DNA of 64,000 bases from Bacteroidota bacterium (GCA_018266435.1 JAFEAL010000012.1:107057-171056), one strand, 5' to 3'. Numbered from the stretch's first letter, positions 44,459 through 54,338 are shown. Numbers and translations are program-made. Notes: generated by a model not told the origin, from the sequence alone.

Positions 44459-45505
44459 TTAGTTTTTTTCAGCTTTGGCCATTTCTGCATCGAGGGCTTT
44501 TTGATACCTGCGTGCATTTTTGTTATGGTCTTCCAGGTTATGCGCAAAATTGTGATAACCCGAAAAATCTTCTTTGGCACACATATAATAATAGTCATTG
44601 CGTTGGTAATTCAGCACCGCATCTATGCTGGCAATCTGCGGTACGTTAATCGGCCCGGGCGGAAGCCCAGGATACATATAGGTATTGTAGGGCGACTTAA
44701 TTTGTTTGTGGCCATTGAGCACACGCTTCAACGAAAAATCACCAACGGCATAAATTAATGTAGGGTCGGCCTGCAGAGCAATGTCTTTTTTAAGTCGGTT
44801 AATGTATAGCCCGGCAATAGTTGGTGCTTCGTCTTGTTTTATTGTTTCGGCTTGTACAATTGAAGCCAAAATAGAAACTTCGATGGGGGTAAGGCCCGTT
44901 TGCTTTGCTTTTTCAAGTCGTTCTTCATTCCAAAATTTTTTGTATTCCGCATTCATTCGGGTGATCAAATCTTCAGGAAGAATATTGAAATACACTTCAT
45001 ACGTGTTGGGGATAAACAGGCACAGAATATTGTCTTGGGTGAAGCCTTCCTTGTTGGAAGAAATAAAGGAATCAAGTGCTTGGTTAAATTCGCTGGGCGA
45101 AAGCCCGAGGTTTTTTGTCATTTTTTCAGCCAATTCTTTTCGCAACCGCACGTAGGAAAAAGTAACCTTTACTTTTTCCTGCCGCCCGTTCTTGAGCAAT
45201 TTGATGGCTTGCAGGTTGGTCATGTTTCGCCTAAGCACATATCGGCCCGGAAGTATTGACTGATCAAGCCCCGAAAGCCGGGCCAAAAAATTAAATGATA
45301 TGGCATCGTTGATGAATCGGTTGTCGTACATTTCTTTTTGAACTGAGGCAAAAGAGGCTCCTTGCCTGATGATAAAAACACGATCATCCCGATCTACCAG
45401 TATATTGGGAGTGAAGCAAATCTGGTATCCGTAAAACACAAACGTAATGAGCAGTGTAGATCCAATGATATAGAGCGCCAGATAGAGTTTATTTACTTCC
45501 TTCAT
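44459..45505 (-). CDS. mltG: Endolytic murein transglycosylase MltG
   Basis: MltG cuts nascent glycan strands and sets their length. The 348-residue protein has an N-terminal membrane anchor (LYLALYIIGSTLLITFVFYGY), a LysM-like part (DDRVFIIRQGASFASVQKEMYDNRFI...LPGRYVLRRNMTNLQAIKLLKNG) and the YceG domain. The catalytic Glu stands in ILASIVQAETIKQDEAPTIAGLYINRL, followed by LQADPTLIYAVG, the signature SPYNTYMYPGLPPGPINVPQIASIDAVLN and YYYMCAKEDFSGYHNFA. It is the first gene of the mltG-ybgC-yihY operon and divergent from the YciO gene. Confidence 0.95.
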   Translation of the reverse strand: MKEVNKLYLALYIIGSTLLITFVFYGYQICFTPNILVDRDDRVFIIRQGASFASVQKEMYDNRFINDAISFNFLARLSGLDQSILPGRYVLRRNMTNLQAIKLLKNGRQEKVKVTFSYVRLRKELAEKMTKNLGLSPSEFNQALDSFISSNKEGFTQDNILCLFIPNTYEVYFNILPEDLITRMNAEYKKFWNEERLEKAKQTGLTPIEVSILASIVQAETIKQDEAPTIAGLYINRLKKDIALQADPTLIYAVGDFSLKRVLNGHKQIKSPYNTYMYPGLPPGPINVPQIASIDAVLNYQRNDYYYMCAKEDFSGYHNFAHNLEDHNKNARRYQKALDAEMAKAEKN

Positions 45506-45528
45506 GTTTTTAGTGTAAGACCAAAATT

Positions 45529-45536
45529 CAAAATTA
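45529..45536 (-). promoter_or_regulatory. Promoter -7 box of the mltG operon
   Basis: The minus strand reads TAATTTTG, a full TAnnTTTG match, 23 nt before the mltG ATG. A CTG is at the expected -33 position. Confidence 0.5.
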
Positions 45537-45572
45537 CTAAATGCTGATGATTACACAGATTGCCGGGCTGCC

Positions 45573-45580
45573 TATCTTTG
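45573..45580 (+). promoter_or_regulatory. Promoter -7 box of the YciO/WbqC operon
   Basis: TATCTTTG fully matches TAnnTTTG; TTA stands 19 nt upstream in place of TTG. The ATG at 45587 follows 6 nt after the box. It is divergent from and very near the mltG promoter. Confidence 0.6.
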
Positions 45581-45586
45581 CATGAG

Positions 45587-46219
45587 ATGCAAGCCGAGTT
45601 ATTAAAAATTCATCCACTAAACCCTGAGCCGAGAAAAATTAACCGGGCAGTAGAAGTACTGCAAAATGGCGGCATCATTGTTTACCCCACTGACACCATT
45701 TATGGCATAGGGTGCGATTTAACCAATCGGAGATCGGTAGAAAAACTGTGCGCCATCTTAGGCATCAAACCGGTAAAACTTGATTTATCATTTATCTGTC
45801 ATGACTTAAGCCACATCTCAGCTTATGTAAAGCGGATCGACACGCCCGAATTTAAAGTGTTAAAAAAAGCCTTGCCCGGCCCGTTTACTTTTATTTTTGA
45901 GTCGAGCACTCAAGTACCCAAAATTTTGGGGATTACAAAAAAAACAGTAGGCATTCGTATTCCGGATCATCCGATTCCCCGCGACATAGTGAAACTGCTG
46001 GGCAACCCATTGATTACTTCATCCATCAAAAACGATGATGAGATCAAAGAATACACCACAGACCCCGAAGAGATATATGAAGATTTTAAACACAAAGTAG
46101 ATTTGGTGATTGATGGAGGAACCGGAGGTAATGTTCCCTCCACCGTGGTTGATTTTACTGGCAGTGAACCGATTATTATCCGGCAAGGGTTGGGCCACTT
46201 CGATGAATTTGCTTCATAA
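45587..46219 (+). CDS. Sua5/YciO/YrdC-family protein (YciO type)
   Basis: A 210-residue protein of the family that makes threonylcarbamoyl-AMP for tRNA t6A. The N-terminus [41 protein letters not shown] and the [39 protein letters not shown] and [21 protein letters not shown] blocks are complete. The motif spacing ('iHP.NPq.R.i..av', 'TDPEEI') is closer to E. coli YciO than to TsaC, so it may be a paralogue with weak activity. A longer frame to 45560 overlaps the promoter box and was not used. Its stop overlaps the WbqC start (TAATG). TsaB, another t6A protein, lies at 62439. Confidence 0.85.
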   Translation: MQAELLKIHPLNPEPRKINRAVEVLQNGGIIVYPTDTIYGIGCDLTNRRSVEKLCAILGIKPVKLDLSFICHDLSHISAYVKRIDTPEFKVLKKALPGPFTFIFESSTQVPKILGITKKTVGIRIPDHPIPRDIVKLLGNPLITSSIKNDDEIKEYTTDPEEIYEDFKHKVDLVIDGGTGGNVPSTVVDFTGSEPIIIRQGLGHFDEFAS

Positions 46220-46848
46220 TGATAGTGCTGATCGAACCACATTATCTCCCTTCCCTCGAATATTTTTGCGCCCTGAACGGGCACCGGCAGATTCTACTGG
46301 AACAACACGAATACTTTGTTAAACAAACATATCGCAACCGGTGCTACCTCAATACCTCGCAAGGAGTAAAAAGACTGTCGGTTCCATTACAAAACAGACA
46401 CGGAAAAATAATTTTCAAAGACGTAAAAGTAGAAGCGGGCACTACCTGGCGAAACAACCATTGGCGAACCATTGAGTCGGCCTATCGCAGCTCACCATAT
46501 TTTCAGTTTTATGCCGATGACCTGAACGATATTTTGTTTAAAAATTTTTCCTTTTTAGCAGACCTTAATCATGCGCTTCTGTCATTCTGTCTGAAAAACT
46601 TAAAATGGCAAATGACAATTGAGAAAACCACGTCCTATCAAAAGAATATAGTCTCTGCTATTGACTTACGCTCGCAGATTACAGACCACACACCATTTCT
46701 TTCGCGCAATTTTTACAAACCCTTGCCGTATGTACAAACATTTGGCAATGTATTTGTACCTAACCTGAGCGTTATTGATTTGTTGTTTTGTGAGGGACCA
46801 AAGTCAAGTGAAGTTTTGGTGCCCGTTCACTCCCAACTGAACAAATAG
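46219..46848 (+). CDS. WbqC-family protein
   Basis: A 209-residue soluble protein. The WbqC pattern is visible: EPHYLPSLEYFCALNGHRQILLEQHEYFVKQTYRNRCYL near the N-terminus, then NTSQGVKRLSVPLQNRHG, WRNNHWRTIESAYRSSPYFQFYADDL and TFGNVFVPNLSVIDLLFCEGP. The family is found in O-antigen and similar clusters and is widespread in Bacteroidota; it is thought to act on nucleotide-sugar-linked intermediates, but no enzyme activity is firmly assigned. Its start overlaps the YciO stop, so the two are coupled. Confidence 0.85.
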   Translation: MIVLIEPHYLPSLEYFCALNGHRQILLEQHEYFVKQTYRNRCYLNTSQGVKRLSVPLQNRHGKIIFKDVKVEAGTTWRNNHWRTIESAYRSSPYFQFYADDLNDILFKNFSFLADLNHALLSFCLKNLKWQMTIEKTTSYQKNIVSAIDLRSQITDHTPFLSRNFYKPLPYVQTFGNVFVPNLSVIDLLFCEGPKSSEVLVPVHSQLNK

Positions 46849-46888
46849 AAGTTCTACGTTGTTATTGAGTATATTTCAAAAAGCCGGT

Positions 46889-46906
46889 AAGAGAACTTGT
46901 TCTCTT
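46889..46906. promoter_or_regulatory. Inverted repeat upstream of clpC
   Basis: AAGAGAAC, 2 nt, then its reverse complement GTTCTCTT. It lies 42 nt before the clpC ATG and overlaps a TCTCTTTG sequence (46901-46908) that differs from TAnnTTTG at one base. It is a candidate operator. There is no T-run, so it is unlikely to be a terminator for wbqC. Confidence 0.45.
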
Positions 46907-46948
46907 TGAATTATTACCCCTAAACATTTACATTTACAAAAAGAAGTT

Positions 46949-49501
46949 ATGCCCAATATGGAAGCAAAATTTTCTAACCGAGTAAAAGAAGTGATCACTC
47001 TGAGCAGAGAAGAGGCACTGCGGTTAGGCCATGATTACATCGGCACAGAACATTTAATTCTCGGTATGATACGTGAAGGAGAGGGTGTGGCCGTGGCTCT
47101 GTTAAAAAAATTAGGAGTAAGGCTGGACGAACTGCGAGCCGAAATCGAAAAAGTATCGAAAGGAACGGCCACGCACGAAATCAAAAATGTAGCCAATATT
47201 CCGCTTACACGCGCATCCGAAAAAATCCTGAAAATAACATACCTCGAAGCCAAAGTATTTAAAGCACAGTTGATTGGTACCGAGCATGTGCTGCTCTCTA
47301 TTTTGCGAGACCCTGACAACCTGGCCACGCAAATCCTTAATAAATTTGATGTGGCGTATGATATTGTACGCGAAATGCTGGAATACCAGCACGAAAACCC
47401 CAAGGCTTCATCTGATACAGATGACCCCGATGATGATTCATCCAAAATGTTTGGCAGCGGTGCAGCACCCGGTACAGGCAAAGAAAAAAAAGGAACAGAA
47501 AAATCACGCACACCCGTACTGGACAACTTTGGCCGCGATTTAACTCGCCTGGCCGAAGACAACAAACTTGACCCGATCGTAGGCCGCGAAAAAGAAATTG
47601 AACGAGTAGCTCAAATCCTTTCACGAAGAAAAAAGAATAATCCCATTTTGATTGGCGAACCGGGCGTAGGTAAAACCGCCATTGCAGAAGGGTTGGCTTT
47701 GCGGATTATTCAGAAGAAAGTCTCACGTGTGCTGTTTGGCAAACGGGTTGTAACCCTCGATCTGGCTTCACTGGTAGCCGGCACAAAATACCGCGGCCAG
47801 TTTGAAGAACGCATGAAAGCGGTAATGAACGAATTGGAGAAATCGCCCGATGTGATTTTGTTCATTGATGAATTGCACACCATTGTTGGTGCGGGCGGAG
47901 CTTCCGGTTCACTCGATGCATCAAATATGTTCAAGCCTGCATTGGCCCGCGGAGAAATACAATGTATTGGGGCCACTACGCTTGATGAATACCGTCAATA
48001 CATTGAAAAAGACGGTGCGCTGGCCAGACGTTTTCAAATGGTCATGGTTGATTCCACCTCTGTCGATGAAACGATTCAAATTCTGGAAAACATCAAAGAA
48101 AAATACGAAGACCATCACCACGTCAACTATACTAAAGAGGCTTTGGATGCATGTGTAAAACTATCTGACCGCTACATCAGCGATCGTTTTCTGCCCGACA
48201 AAGCTATTGACGTAATGGATGAAGCCGGAGCACGCGTGCACATTAACAACATTCATGTGCCTGAAGACATCGTAAAATACGAAGAGGCTATTGAAGAAGT
48301 GAAGAAGGAGAAAAACCGAGTTGTAAAAAGCCAGAAGTACGAAGAGGCAGCTCAACTTCGCGATAAAGAAAAAAAATTGCTTGAGCAACTGGAGTTAGCC
48401 AAAGCGCGCTGGGAAGAAAAGACCCGCACAGAAAAATACACCGTCACCGAAGATAACGTTGCCGATGTAATCGGCATGATGACGGGCATCCCAGCCAACC
48501 GCATCGCCCAGAAAGAAAGTAACAAACTGCTCGGCATGGGTGAGCAACTGAGCGGCAAAGTGATCGGCCAGGAAGAAGCAATTAAAAAACTAACCAAAGC
48601 AATACAACGAACACGTGTAGGATTGAAAGATCCGAAAAAACCAATCGGTTCGTTTATTTTTCTGGGCCCTACCGGTGTTGGTAAAACTGAGTTGGCAAAA
48701 GTTTTGGCCACCTATCTCTTTGATAAAGACGATGCCCTGGTACGCATAGATATGAGCGAATACATGGAAAAATTTTCTGTGTCGCGTCTGGTGGGAGCCC
48801 CCCCCGGATATGTGGGCTATGAAGAAGGCGGCCAACTCACCGAGAAAGTAAGACGCAAACCTTACAGTGTTGTACTCCTGGATGAAATTGAAAAAGCCCA
48901 CCCGGATGTATTCAATATTTTACTCCAGGTTTTAGATGATGGAATTTTAACAGACGGATTAGGCCGAAGAGTTGATTTTAGAAATACCATCATCATCATG
49001 ACTTCTAACATTGGTGTTCGCGACTTGAAAGATTTTGGGGCAGGTATCGGTTTCGCAACAAAAGCGAAACGCGAAAACGAAGAAGAGCTGATGAAGAGCA
49101 CCATTCAAAGTGCATTGAAGCGCGCGTTCAGCCCCGAATTTTTAAATCGGTTAGACGATGTGATTGTGTTCAACTCCTTGCAACGCGAACACATCCATAA
49201 GATCATCGATATTACACTTGGTAAACTATTTGCCCGGATATTAACGCTGGGTTATACCGTTGAACTAACGGAAAAGGCCAAAGACTTTTTAGCTGAGAAA
49301 GGGTACGATCAGCAGTTTGGTGCCCGTCCACTGAACCGGGCCATCCAAAAATACCTGGAAGATCCGGTAGCGGAAGAAATCCTGAAAGGTGAGATAACCG
49401 AAGGCGGAACCATCATTGCCGATTACGAAGGCTCAGGCGATGTCCTTACGATCAAAGGCAAAAAGGCGAAAGCTTCTTCCAAAGAAAAGAAAAGCGAATA
49501 A
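46949..49501 (+). CDS. clpC: ATP-dependent Clp protease ATP-binding subunit ClpC
   Basis: An 850-residue Hsp100 unfoldase that feeds proteins to ClpP. The N-domain has two Clp_N repeats ([31 protein letters not shown] and [31 protein letters not shown]). AAA-1 has Walker A at 236-243 (GEPGVGKT) and Walker B ([10 protein letters not shown]). A UVR/M-domain ([28 protein letters not shown]) follows, which marks it as ClpC rather than ClpA or ClpB. AAA-2 has Walker [10 protein letters not shown] (about 573) and [13 protein letters not shown]-terminal D2-small domain ends with a Lys/Ser-rich tail. It is followed by a strong terminator. No clpP or ctsR is near. Confidence 0.95.
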   Translation: MPNMEAKFSNRVKEVITLSREEALRLGHDYIGTEHLILGMIREGEGVAVALLKKLGVRLDELRAEIEKVSKGTATHEIKNVANIPLTRASEKILKITYLEAKVFKAQLIGTEHVLLSILRDPDNLATQILNKFDVAYDIVREMLEYQHENPKASSDTDDPDDDSSKMFGSGAAPGTGKEKKGTEKSRTPVLDNFGRDLTRLAEDNKLDPIVGREKEIERVAQILSRRKKNNPILIGEPGVGKTAIAEGLALRIIQKKVSRVLFGKRVVTLDLASLVAGTKYRGQFEERMKAVMNELEKSPDVILFIDELHTIVGAGGASGSLDASNMFKPALARGEIQCIGATTLDEYRQYIEKDGALARRFQMVMVDSTSVDETIQILENIKEKYEDHHHVNYTKEALDACVKLSDRYISDRFLPDKAIDVMDEAGARVHINNIHVPEDIVKYEEAIEEVKKEKNRVVKSQKYEEAAQLRDKEKKLLEQLELAKARWEEKTRTEKYTVTEDNVADVIGMMTGIPANRIAQKESNKLLGMGEQLSGKVIGQEEAIKKLTKAIQRTRVGLKDPKKPIGSFIFLGPTGVGKTELAKVLATYLFDKDDALVRIDMSEYMEKFSVSRLVGAPPGYVGYEEGGQLTEKVRRKPYSVVLLDEIEKAHPDVFNILLQVLDDGILTDGLGRRVDFRNTIIIMTSNIGVRDLKDFGAGIGFATKAKRENEEELMKSTIQSALKRAFSPEFLNRLDDVIVFNSLQREHIHKIIDITLGKLFARILTLGYTVELTEKAKDFLAEKGYDQQFGARPLNRAIQKYLEDPVAEEILKGEITEGGTIIADYEGSGDVLTIKGKKAKASSKEKKSE

Positions 49502-49518
49502 TCTTTTGAAACAGAATT

Positions 49519-49544
49519 AAAAGGCAGGGAAACCTGCCTTTTTT
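49519..49544 (+). terminator. Rho-independent terminator after clpC
   Basis: A 10-bp perfect stem (AAAAGGCAGG, 49519-49528, with 49533-49542) closes a GAAA tetraloop and runs into a T-tract. It lies 17 nt after the clpC stop. Confidence 0.92.
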
Positions 49545-49577
49545 GTTTTCACTCACCTTCATATTTCCAAAATAAAA

Positions 49578-49585
49578 TATCTTTG
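49578..49585 (+). promoter_or_regulatory. Promoter -7 box of the ABC-F gene
   Basis: TATCTTTG, a full TAnnTTTG match, 19 nt before the ATG at 49605 and after the clpC terminator. No TTG is seen at the -33 distance. Confidence 0.55.
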
Positions 49586-49604
49586 CGCCCTTATTTTCAG
49601 CATT

Positions 49605-51245
49605 ATGATTTCAGTTGACGCAGTGGGCGTGGAGTTTAGCGGCACTACCCTTTTCAGCAACATCACTTTTAATATTAATGAAGACGACCGCATTGCCTTG
49701 ATGGGTAAAAACGGAGCGGGTAAATCCACGTTGCTCAAAATTATGGCAGGCGTAAATAAACCCACACACGGTAAAGTATCAGCCCCAAAAGATGCAATTA
49801 TTGCCTACCTGCCTCAGCATTTGCTCACAGAAGATAATTGTTCGGTGTTTGAGGAAGCCTCGAAAGCTTTTTCAAAAATACTGAACATGAAAATGCAAAT
49901 TGATGAATTGAACAAACAACTGGAAACACGCACCGACTACGAATCGGATGAATATTCAAAAATTATTGAAGATGTATCTGAGTTAAGCGAAAAATATTAT
50001 TCCATTGAAGAAGTAAACTTCGATGCCGAAGTAGAAAAAACTTTGATTGGATTAGGTTTTTTGCGCACGGATTTCACGCGCTCCACGAGCGAATTCAGTG
50101 GCGGCTGGCGTATGCGTATAGAATTGGCAAAAATTCTTTTGCAAAAACCCGATTTGATTTTGCTGGATGAGCCGACCAATCACTTGGATATTGAATCAGT
50201 GCAATGGCTCGAAGAATTTTTGAAAACCAATGCCAAAGCGGTGATTGTAATCAGTCACGATAAGGCATTTGTAGATAACCTCACCAACCGCACCATTGAA
50301 TTAACAATGGGAAGAATTTACGATTACAAAACGAACTACTCGCACTACTTACAATTGCGCAAAGAAAGACGCGAGCAACAACAAAAACATTTTGACGATC
50401 AGCAAAAAGAAATTGCCGACATCACTGCTTTTATCGAACGGTTTAAAGGAACGTATTCAAAAACATTGCAGGTACAGTCGCGAGTTAAGATGTTGGAAAA
50501 AATGGAGTTAGTACAAGTAGATGAAGTGGACACCTCTTCATTGAATTTGAAGTTCCCTCCGGCACCGCGCTCCGGAAATTACCCTGTAATTGTAGAAAGC
50601 ATGACCAAACGTTATGGAGAACACGTGGTGTTTCAAGAGGCCACACTGACCATAGCCCGAGGAGAAAAAGTAGCTTTTGTTGGGAAGAACGGTGAAGGCA
50701 AATCTACCTTGGTAAAAGCCATCATGGGCGAAATTGATTTTGAAGGAAAGCTGCAACGCGGGCATAATTCAATGGTAGGCTATTTTGCGCAAAACCAGGC
50801 TTCGCTGCTCGATACCGACCTCACAGTTTTTGAAACCATTGATCAGGTTGCCGAGGGCGACATCCGCACCAAGATCAAAGATATTTTAGGCGCTTTCATG
50901 TTTGGTGGCGACACCATCGATAAAAAAGTGAAAGTGCTTTCAGGCGGTGAGCGTACACGTTTGGCTATGATAAAACTATTGTTGCAACCCGTGAATTTAT
51001 TGATCCTCGATGAACCAACCAATCATTTAGATTTAAAAACAAAAGATGTGTTGAAAGACGCGCTGAAAGCATTTGATGGTACGTTAATTCTTGTTTCACA
51101 CGACCGCGATTTTCTCGATGGACTGGCTTCTAAAGTTTTTGAATTTGGCAACAAGCGCATCAAAGAACACTTTGAGGATATTAATGGGTTTTTGCGTAAT
51201 AAGAAAATAGAAAATTTGAGAGAGATTGAGCGCTCAAAAAAATAA
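49605..51245 (+). CDS. ABC-F family ATPase (ribosome-associated type)
   Basis: A 546-residue protein with two ABC domains and no membrane part. Domain 1 has Walker A GKNGAGKST (34-42), signature EFSGGWRMRIELAK and Walker B LILLDEPTNHLD. The linker is a charged helical hairpin (YLQLRKERREQQQKHFDDQQKEIADI). Domain 2 has GKNGEGKSTL, signature VLSGGERTRLAM and LLILDEPTNHLD. This 'DEPTNHLD' twin pattern is the ABC-F hallmark; members act on the ribosome in translation or antibiotic protection. It most resembles the housekeeping YbiT/Uup-like group, so resistance is not implied. Confidence 0.9.
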   Translation: MISVDAVGVEFSGTTLFSNITFNINEDDRIALMGKNGAGKSTLLKIMAGVNKPTHGKVSAPKDAIIAYLPQHLLTEDNCSVFEEASKAFSKILNMKMQIDELNKQLETRTDYESDEYSKIIEDVSELSEKYYSIEEVNFDAEVEKTLIGLGFLRTDFTRSTSEFSGGWRMRIELAKILLQKPDLILLDEPTNHLDIESVQWLEEFLKTNAKAVIVISHDKAFVDNLTNRTIELTMGRIYDYKTNYSHYLQLRKERREQQQKHFDDQQKEIADITAFIERFKGTYSKTLQVQSRVKMLEKMELVQVDEVDTSSLNLKFPPAPRSGNYPVIVESMTKRYGEHVVFQEATLTIARGEKVAFVGKNGEGKSTLVKAIMGEIDFEGKLQRGHNSMVGYFAQNQASLLDTDLTVFETIDQVAEGDIRTKIKDILGAFMFGGDTIDKKVKVLSGGERTRLAMIKLLLQPVNLLILDEPTNHLDLKTKDVLKDALKAFDGTLILVSHDRDFLDGLASKVFEFGNKRIKEHFEDINGFLRNKKIENLREIERSKK

Positions 51246-51262
51246 TCTTAAAATTATTTTTT
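51237..51262. terminator. AT-rich hairpin shared by two convergent genes
   Basis: AAAAAATAAT (51237-51246) pairs with 51253-51262 across a 6-nt loop. It covers the stop codon region of the ABC-F gene and the last codons and stop of the serine hydrolase, and gives T-runs on both strands. The stem has no G-C pairs, so strength is doubtful. Confidence 0.4.
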
Positions 51263-52807
51263 CAATTCAAATGCTAACCACTGCACTTTTGGATTTGCTT
51301 CGGGCGTGAGCGTGAAGAAAACCTCAATAGTTCCTTTTTCTCCCACTAAATCAAAAGAGCCTCGCAATAAATTTTCTGGTTTCATTTTTCCCACGGAAAC
51401 AATTGCCCCGATTTTTGCCAACAGCTCGTTGGTTTCTTTCTTGCGATGATCTTTTGAATGGTCGGGGAAGAAATTTTCAGCAAACATAGCGTCAAATTCA
51501 TCATTCCAATTGGGAAGCATCTTCACCAATTGCTCTTGTGTTTTTTTCAAAATTGGTGAAACCGGAAAAACTCTTTTTTTCAACCCGGCTAATGTTACTA
51601 ACGTATCAAGTACGTTTGATACCGGCACACCCATACCCGCATAAGTAAGATTGCTGAATGCTACAACGCCAATGCCATACTCGGGCATGAGGGTGTGAAT
51701 GCTCCCAAATCCGGGCAAGCCACCGCTATGAGAAATGGTAACATTGCCTCGACAATCGTTGCGCCAACCCAACCCAAAACCATAACCTGCAGCACGCGGA
51801 CAAATACTTCCGTTGCGATCTCTTGCGTAAGCATACAATCCACGAAAATTCCACGGCTGTTGCATTTCTCTGGCCGAACTTCTTTTTACGGGGCCAACTT
51901 CATCAGCATGGTGTGCAACTGAAGCTGAGAGAAGAAAACTCATGTATTTTGCAAAGTCATCGATGGTACAAATCATTCCACCCATTGAAGCATAAGAGCC
52001 GTCTTTCAGCAAAGGCTCCGGCTTCCATTGATTGTCTTCCCAACGATAGCCAAGTGCTAATTTTTTGGCTGGAATTTTTTCGTATTCAAATTCACAATCG
52101 TTCATACCTAACGGGCGAAGAATTTTTTCGATGATGTAATCTTGGTAGTGTTGGCCAGACACATTTGATACGATTCTTCCCAACAACGCATAACCCAGGT
52201 TACTATATTCAAATGTTGAACTTGGGTTGGTAGAAAATGAAATTCCATTCTTAACAAAATCGGCCAGTTCATCATCGGTATCAGAAAGTTGGCGGTCGCC
52301 CCATGGGTTGTCTTCAGGAAATCCTGCTGACATGGTAAGAAGATTAAAAATTGTAATCGGGGTTCCGTCTTTGGTTGGATATTTTAATGCTTGCATTTCA
52401 GGAACATAGTTTGCAGCGGCATCAGTCAATTGCAATTTGCCCTCATCACGCAAGCGAAGAATTGCCATGGCGGTAAAACTTTTAGTCATTGATGCTATGC
52501 GAAACCGCGATTTGTTGTCAGCCGGAATCTTTTTTTCGAGATTGGAATAACCTGTTGCGTTAGCATATATCAATTGGTCATCTGCCACAATTCCATAAGC
52601 AATAGCCGGGTTGTGGTTGGCATGTGCTGATTGCTTGAAAATTGAATCAATCACTGACTTATATTTTAAAATTTTCTCAGCACGAAGAGAATCTTCGAAA
52701 TAGGGCGGTTGATACATCGCTGAGCTGTTGACGATTGAAAGGTTATTCTTTTTCTGCCCACAGGAAAACAAGAAAAAGAATAATAGGATGACAAAAAATT
52801 TATTCAT
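51254..52807 (-). CDS. Serine hydrolase lipoprotein (class C beta-lactamase / D-aminopeptidase family)
   Basis: A 517-residue lipoprotein (lipobox FLFSC, Cys16). The active-site set is complete: SxxK at Ser106-Lys109 (FRIASMTKSFTAMA), YSN in STFEYSNLGYALLGRIV and HSGG in VTISHSGGLPGFGSI. The C-terminal ~100 residues (ILKKTQEQLVKMLPNWNDEFDAMFAENF) form a separate helical/beta part. Enzymes like this in Bacteroidota act on D-amino peptides or esters; beta-lactam hydrolysis is not implied. It is a second member of the class in the window besides 15420-16973, with low similarity outside the motifs. It is divergent from the APC permease. Confidence 0.87.
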   Translation of the reverse strand: MNKFFVILLFFFLFSCGQKKNNLSIVNSSAMYQPPYFEDSLRAEKILKYKSVIDSIFKQSAHANHNPAIAYGIVADDQLIYANATGYSNLEKKIPADNKSRFRIASMTKSFTAMAILRLRDEGKLQLTDAAANYVPEMQALKYPTKDGTPITIFNLLTMSAGFPEDNPWGDRQLSDTDDELADFVKNGISFSTNPSSTFEYSNLGYALLGRIVSNVSGQHYQDYIIEKILRPLGMNDCEFEYEKIPAKKLALGYRWEDNQWKPEPLLKDGSYASMGGMICTIDDFAKYMSFLLSASVAHHADEVGPVKRSSAREMQQPWNFRGLYAYARDRNGSICPRAAGYGFGLGWRNDCRGNVTISHSGGLPGFGSIHTLMPEYGIGVVAFSNLTYAGMGVPVSNVLDTLVTLAGLKKRVFPVSPILKKTQEQLVKMLPNWNDEFDAMFAENFFPDHSKDHRKKETNELLAKIGAIVSVGKMKPENLLRGSFDLVGEKGTIEVFFTLTPEANPKVQWLAFELKK

Positions 52808-52940
52808 GGTTTTGTGCAGGAGTTAACCAAACATCAATGTACTCATTCGCGGCAAACTCTTATTAAAAAAAGAAATGGTGAGCCCAATAAAAATGGTGAG
52901 TGGTATTTTTTGATATGAAAGTTGCCCTTATCTTTCCGAG

Positions 52941-54338
52941 ATGAGCGAAAAAGAATTTAAACCCGTGCTGGGCCTATGGGACGGTACCATGTTGGTAGCC
53001 GGCTCCATGATTGGTTCTGGTATTTTTATTGTCAGTGCAGATATTGTGCGTAATGTAGGCAGCGCAGGCTGGCTGATAGCGGTTTGGGCCATTACGGGTT
53101 TTATGACAATCACCGCAGCAGTAAGTTATGGTGAGCTAAGTGGCATGTTCCCCAAAGCCGGTGGACAGTATGTTTACTTAAAAGAAGCCTACAATCCGTT
53201 GGTTGCTTTTTTATATGGCTGGTGTTACTTCGCAGTGATACAAACCGGCACCATTGCAGCCGTAGGCGTGGCGTTTGCCAAGTTCACTGCGTATTTAATT
53301 CCGGCTTTCAGCGAAGACTTGGTTCTGCTAAATCTTGGTATTTTAAAAATCTCTCCGGCTCAGGTTGTCGCCATCCTTTCCATAATTATACTCACGTATA
53401 TTAATTCTCGCGGAGTGCAAGGAGGAAAAACCATTCAAACGTTTCTCACAGTCATTAAAATTGTTTCGCTTTTCGGATTAATTGCATTTGGGTTTATGCT
53501 AATGAAAAGCGATGTGTGGCACGCCAACTGGACTAACGCCTGGAGTTTGCATGGCATAAGCAAAGAAAATAATTTCATTGATTACACCATGATCTTGGGT
53601 ATGGGTGCCATTGCCTCGGCCATGGTAGGCTCGGTATTCAGCAGCGACTCATGGAATACCGTAACATTTATTGCCGGAGAAATGAAACGCCCCGAACGCA
53701 ATATCGGATTGAGTTTATTTTTGGGCACACTGATCGTTACCATCATTTATGTTTCGGCAAACCTAATGTATGTCTCCACCATGCCACTGCACGATATTGC
53801 TTTTGCAGACAAAGACCGTGTAGGCGTGGCGGCTGCTAATTTTATTTTTGGTTCATCGGGCACCATCGTGATTGCACTGATGATTATGGTCTCAACCTTC
53901 GGGTGTAACAATGGATTGATTTTGGCTGGTGCCAGGGCCTATTACACCATGGCAAAAGATGGATTATTTTTCAAAAAGGCCGGTGAACTCAATCGCTTTG
54001 CCGTGCCCCAATACGGGCTGTGGGTGCAGTGTATTTTGGCCTCGGTTTGGTGCCTGAGCGGAAAATACGGTGACCTGCTTGATATGATTTCATTTGTCGT
54101 GGTAGTCTTTTATATGCTTACCATAGCTGGTATTTTTATTTTGCGTAAGCAACGGCCACAAGCCAAGCGTCCCTACAAAGCATTTGGGTACCCGGTGTTG
54201 CCTCTTGTTTACATTGCGATGGGTACGGCCTTTTGTTTGTTGCTGATCTTTTTCAAGCCGAATTACACCTGGCCGGGATTGATCATTACACTGACAGGCA
54301 TACCAATATATTTCTTAGCTATGAGAGAACGAAAGTGA
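52941..54338 (+). CDS. APC-family amino acid permease
   Basis: A 465-residue inner-membrane carrier with twelve predicted helices. The first shows the substrate-binding unwound segment GTMLVAGSMIGSGIFIVSADIV (the GSGIF motif), and the third region has SYGELSGMFPKAGGQYVYLKEAYNPLVAFLYGWCYFAV, the signature 'AElg...P.sGG.Y.y...a.g...gf..GW'. Later blocks include GVQGGKTIQTFLTVIKI and VAGIFILRKQRPQAKRPYKAFGYP-like text near residue 400. It resembles LAT/Steve-type or serine/threonine exchangers common in Bacteroidota, where substrates are unassigned. It starts with a near-consensus TATCTTTC 17 nt upstream of the ATG. Confidence 0.88.
   Translation: MSEKEFKPVLGLWDGTMLVAGSMIGSGIFIVSADIVRNVGSAGWLIAVWAITGFMTITAAVSYGELSGMFPKAGGQYVYLKEAYNPLVAFLYGWCYFAVIQTGTIAAVGVAFAKFTAYLIPAFSEDLVLLNLGILKISPAQVVAILSIIILTYINSRGVQGGKTIQTFLTVIKIVSLFGLIAFGFMLMKSDVWHANWTNAWSLHGISKENNFIDYTMILGMGAIASAMVGSVFSSDSWNTVTFIAGEMKRPERNIGLSLFLGTLIVTIIYVSANLMYVSTMPLHDIAFADKDRVGVAAANFIFGSSGTIVIALMIMVSTFGCNNGLILAGARAYYTMAKDGLFFKKAGELNRFAVPQYGLWVQCILASVWCLSGKYGDLLDMISFVVVVFYMLTIAGIFILRKQRPQAKRPYKAFGYPVLPLVYIAMGTAFCLLLIFFKPNYTWPGLIITLTGIPIYFLAMRERK

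Noticed and set aside
49605..51245. ABC-F protein as an antibiotic resistance gene
   Set aside because: Motifs and linker are of the housekeeping YbiT/Uup-like kind, and nothing in the context suggests resistance.
15420..52807. Reading the two SxxK serine hydrolases (15420-16973 and 51254-52807) as beta-lactamase resistance genes
   Set aside because: Both are long, exported, with extra C-terminal domains and core-genome neighbours; the motif set is shared by many esterases and D-aminopeptidases.
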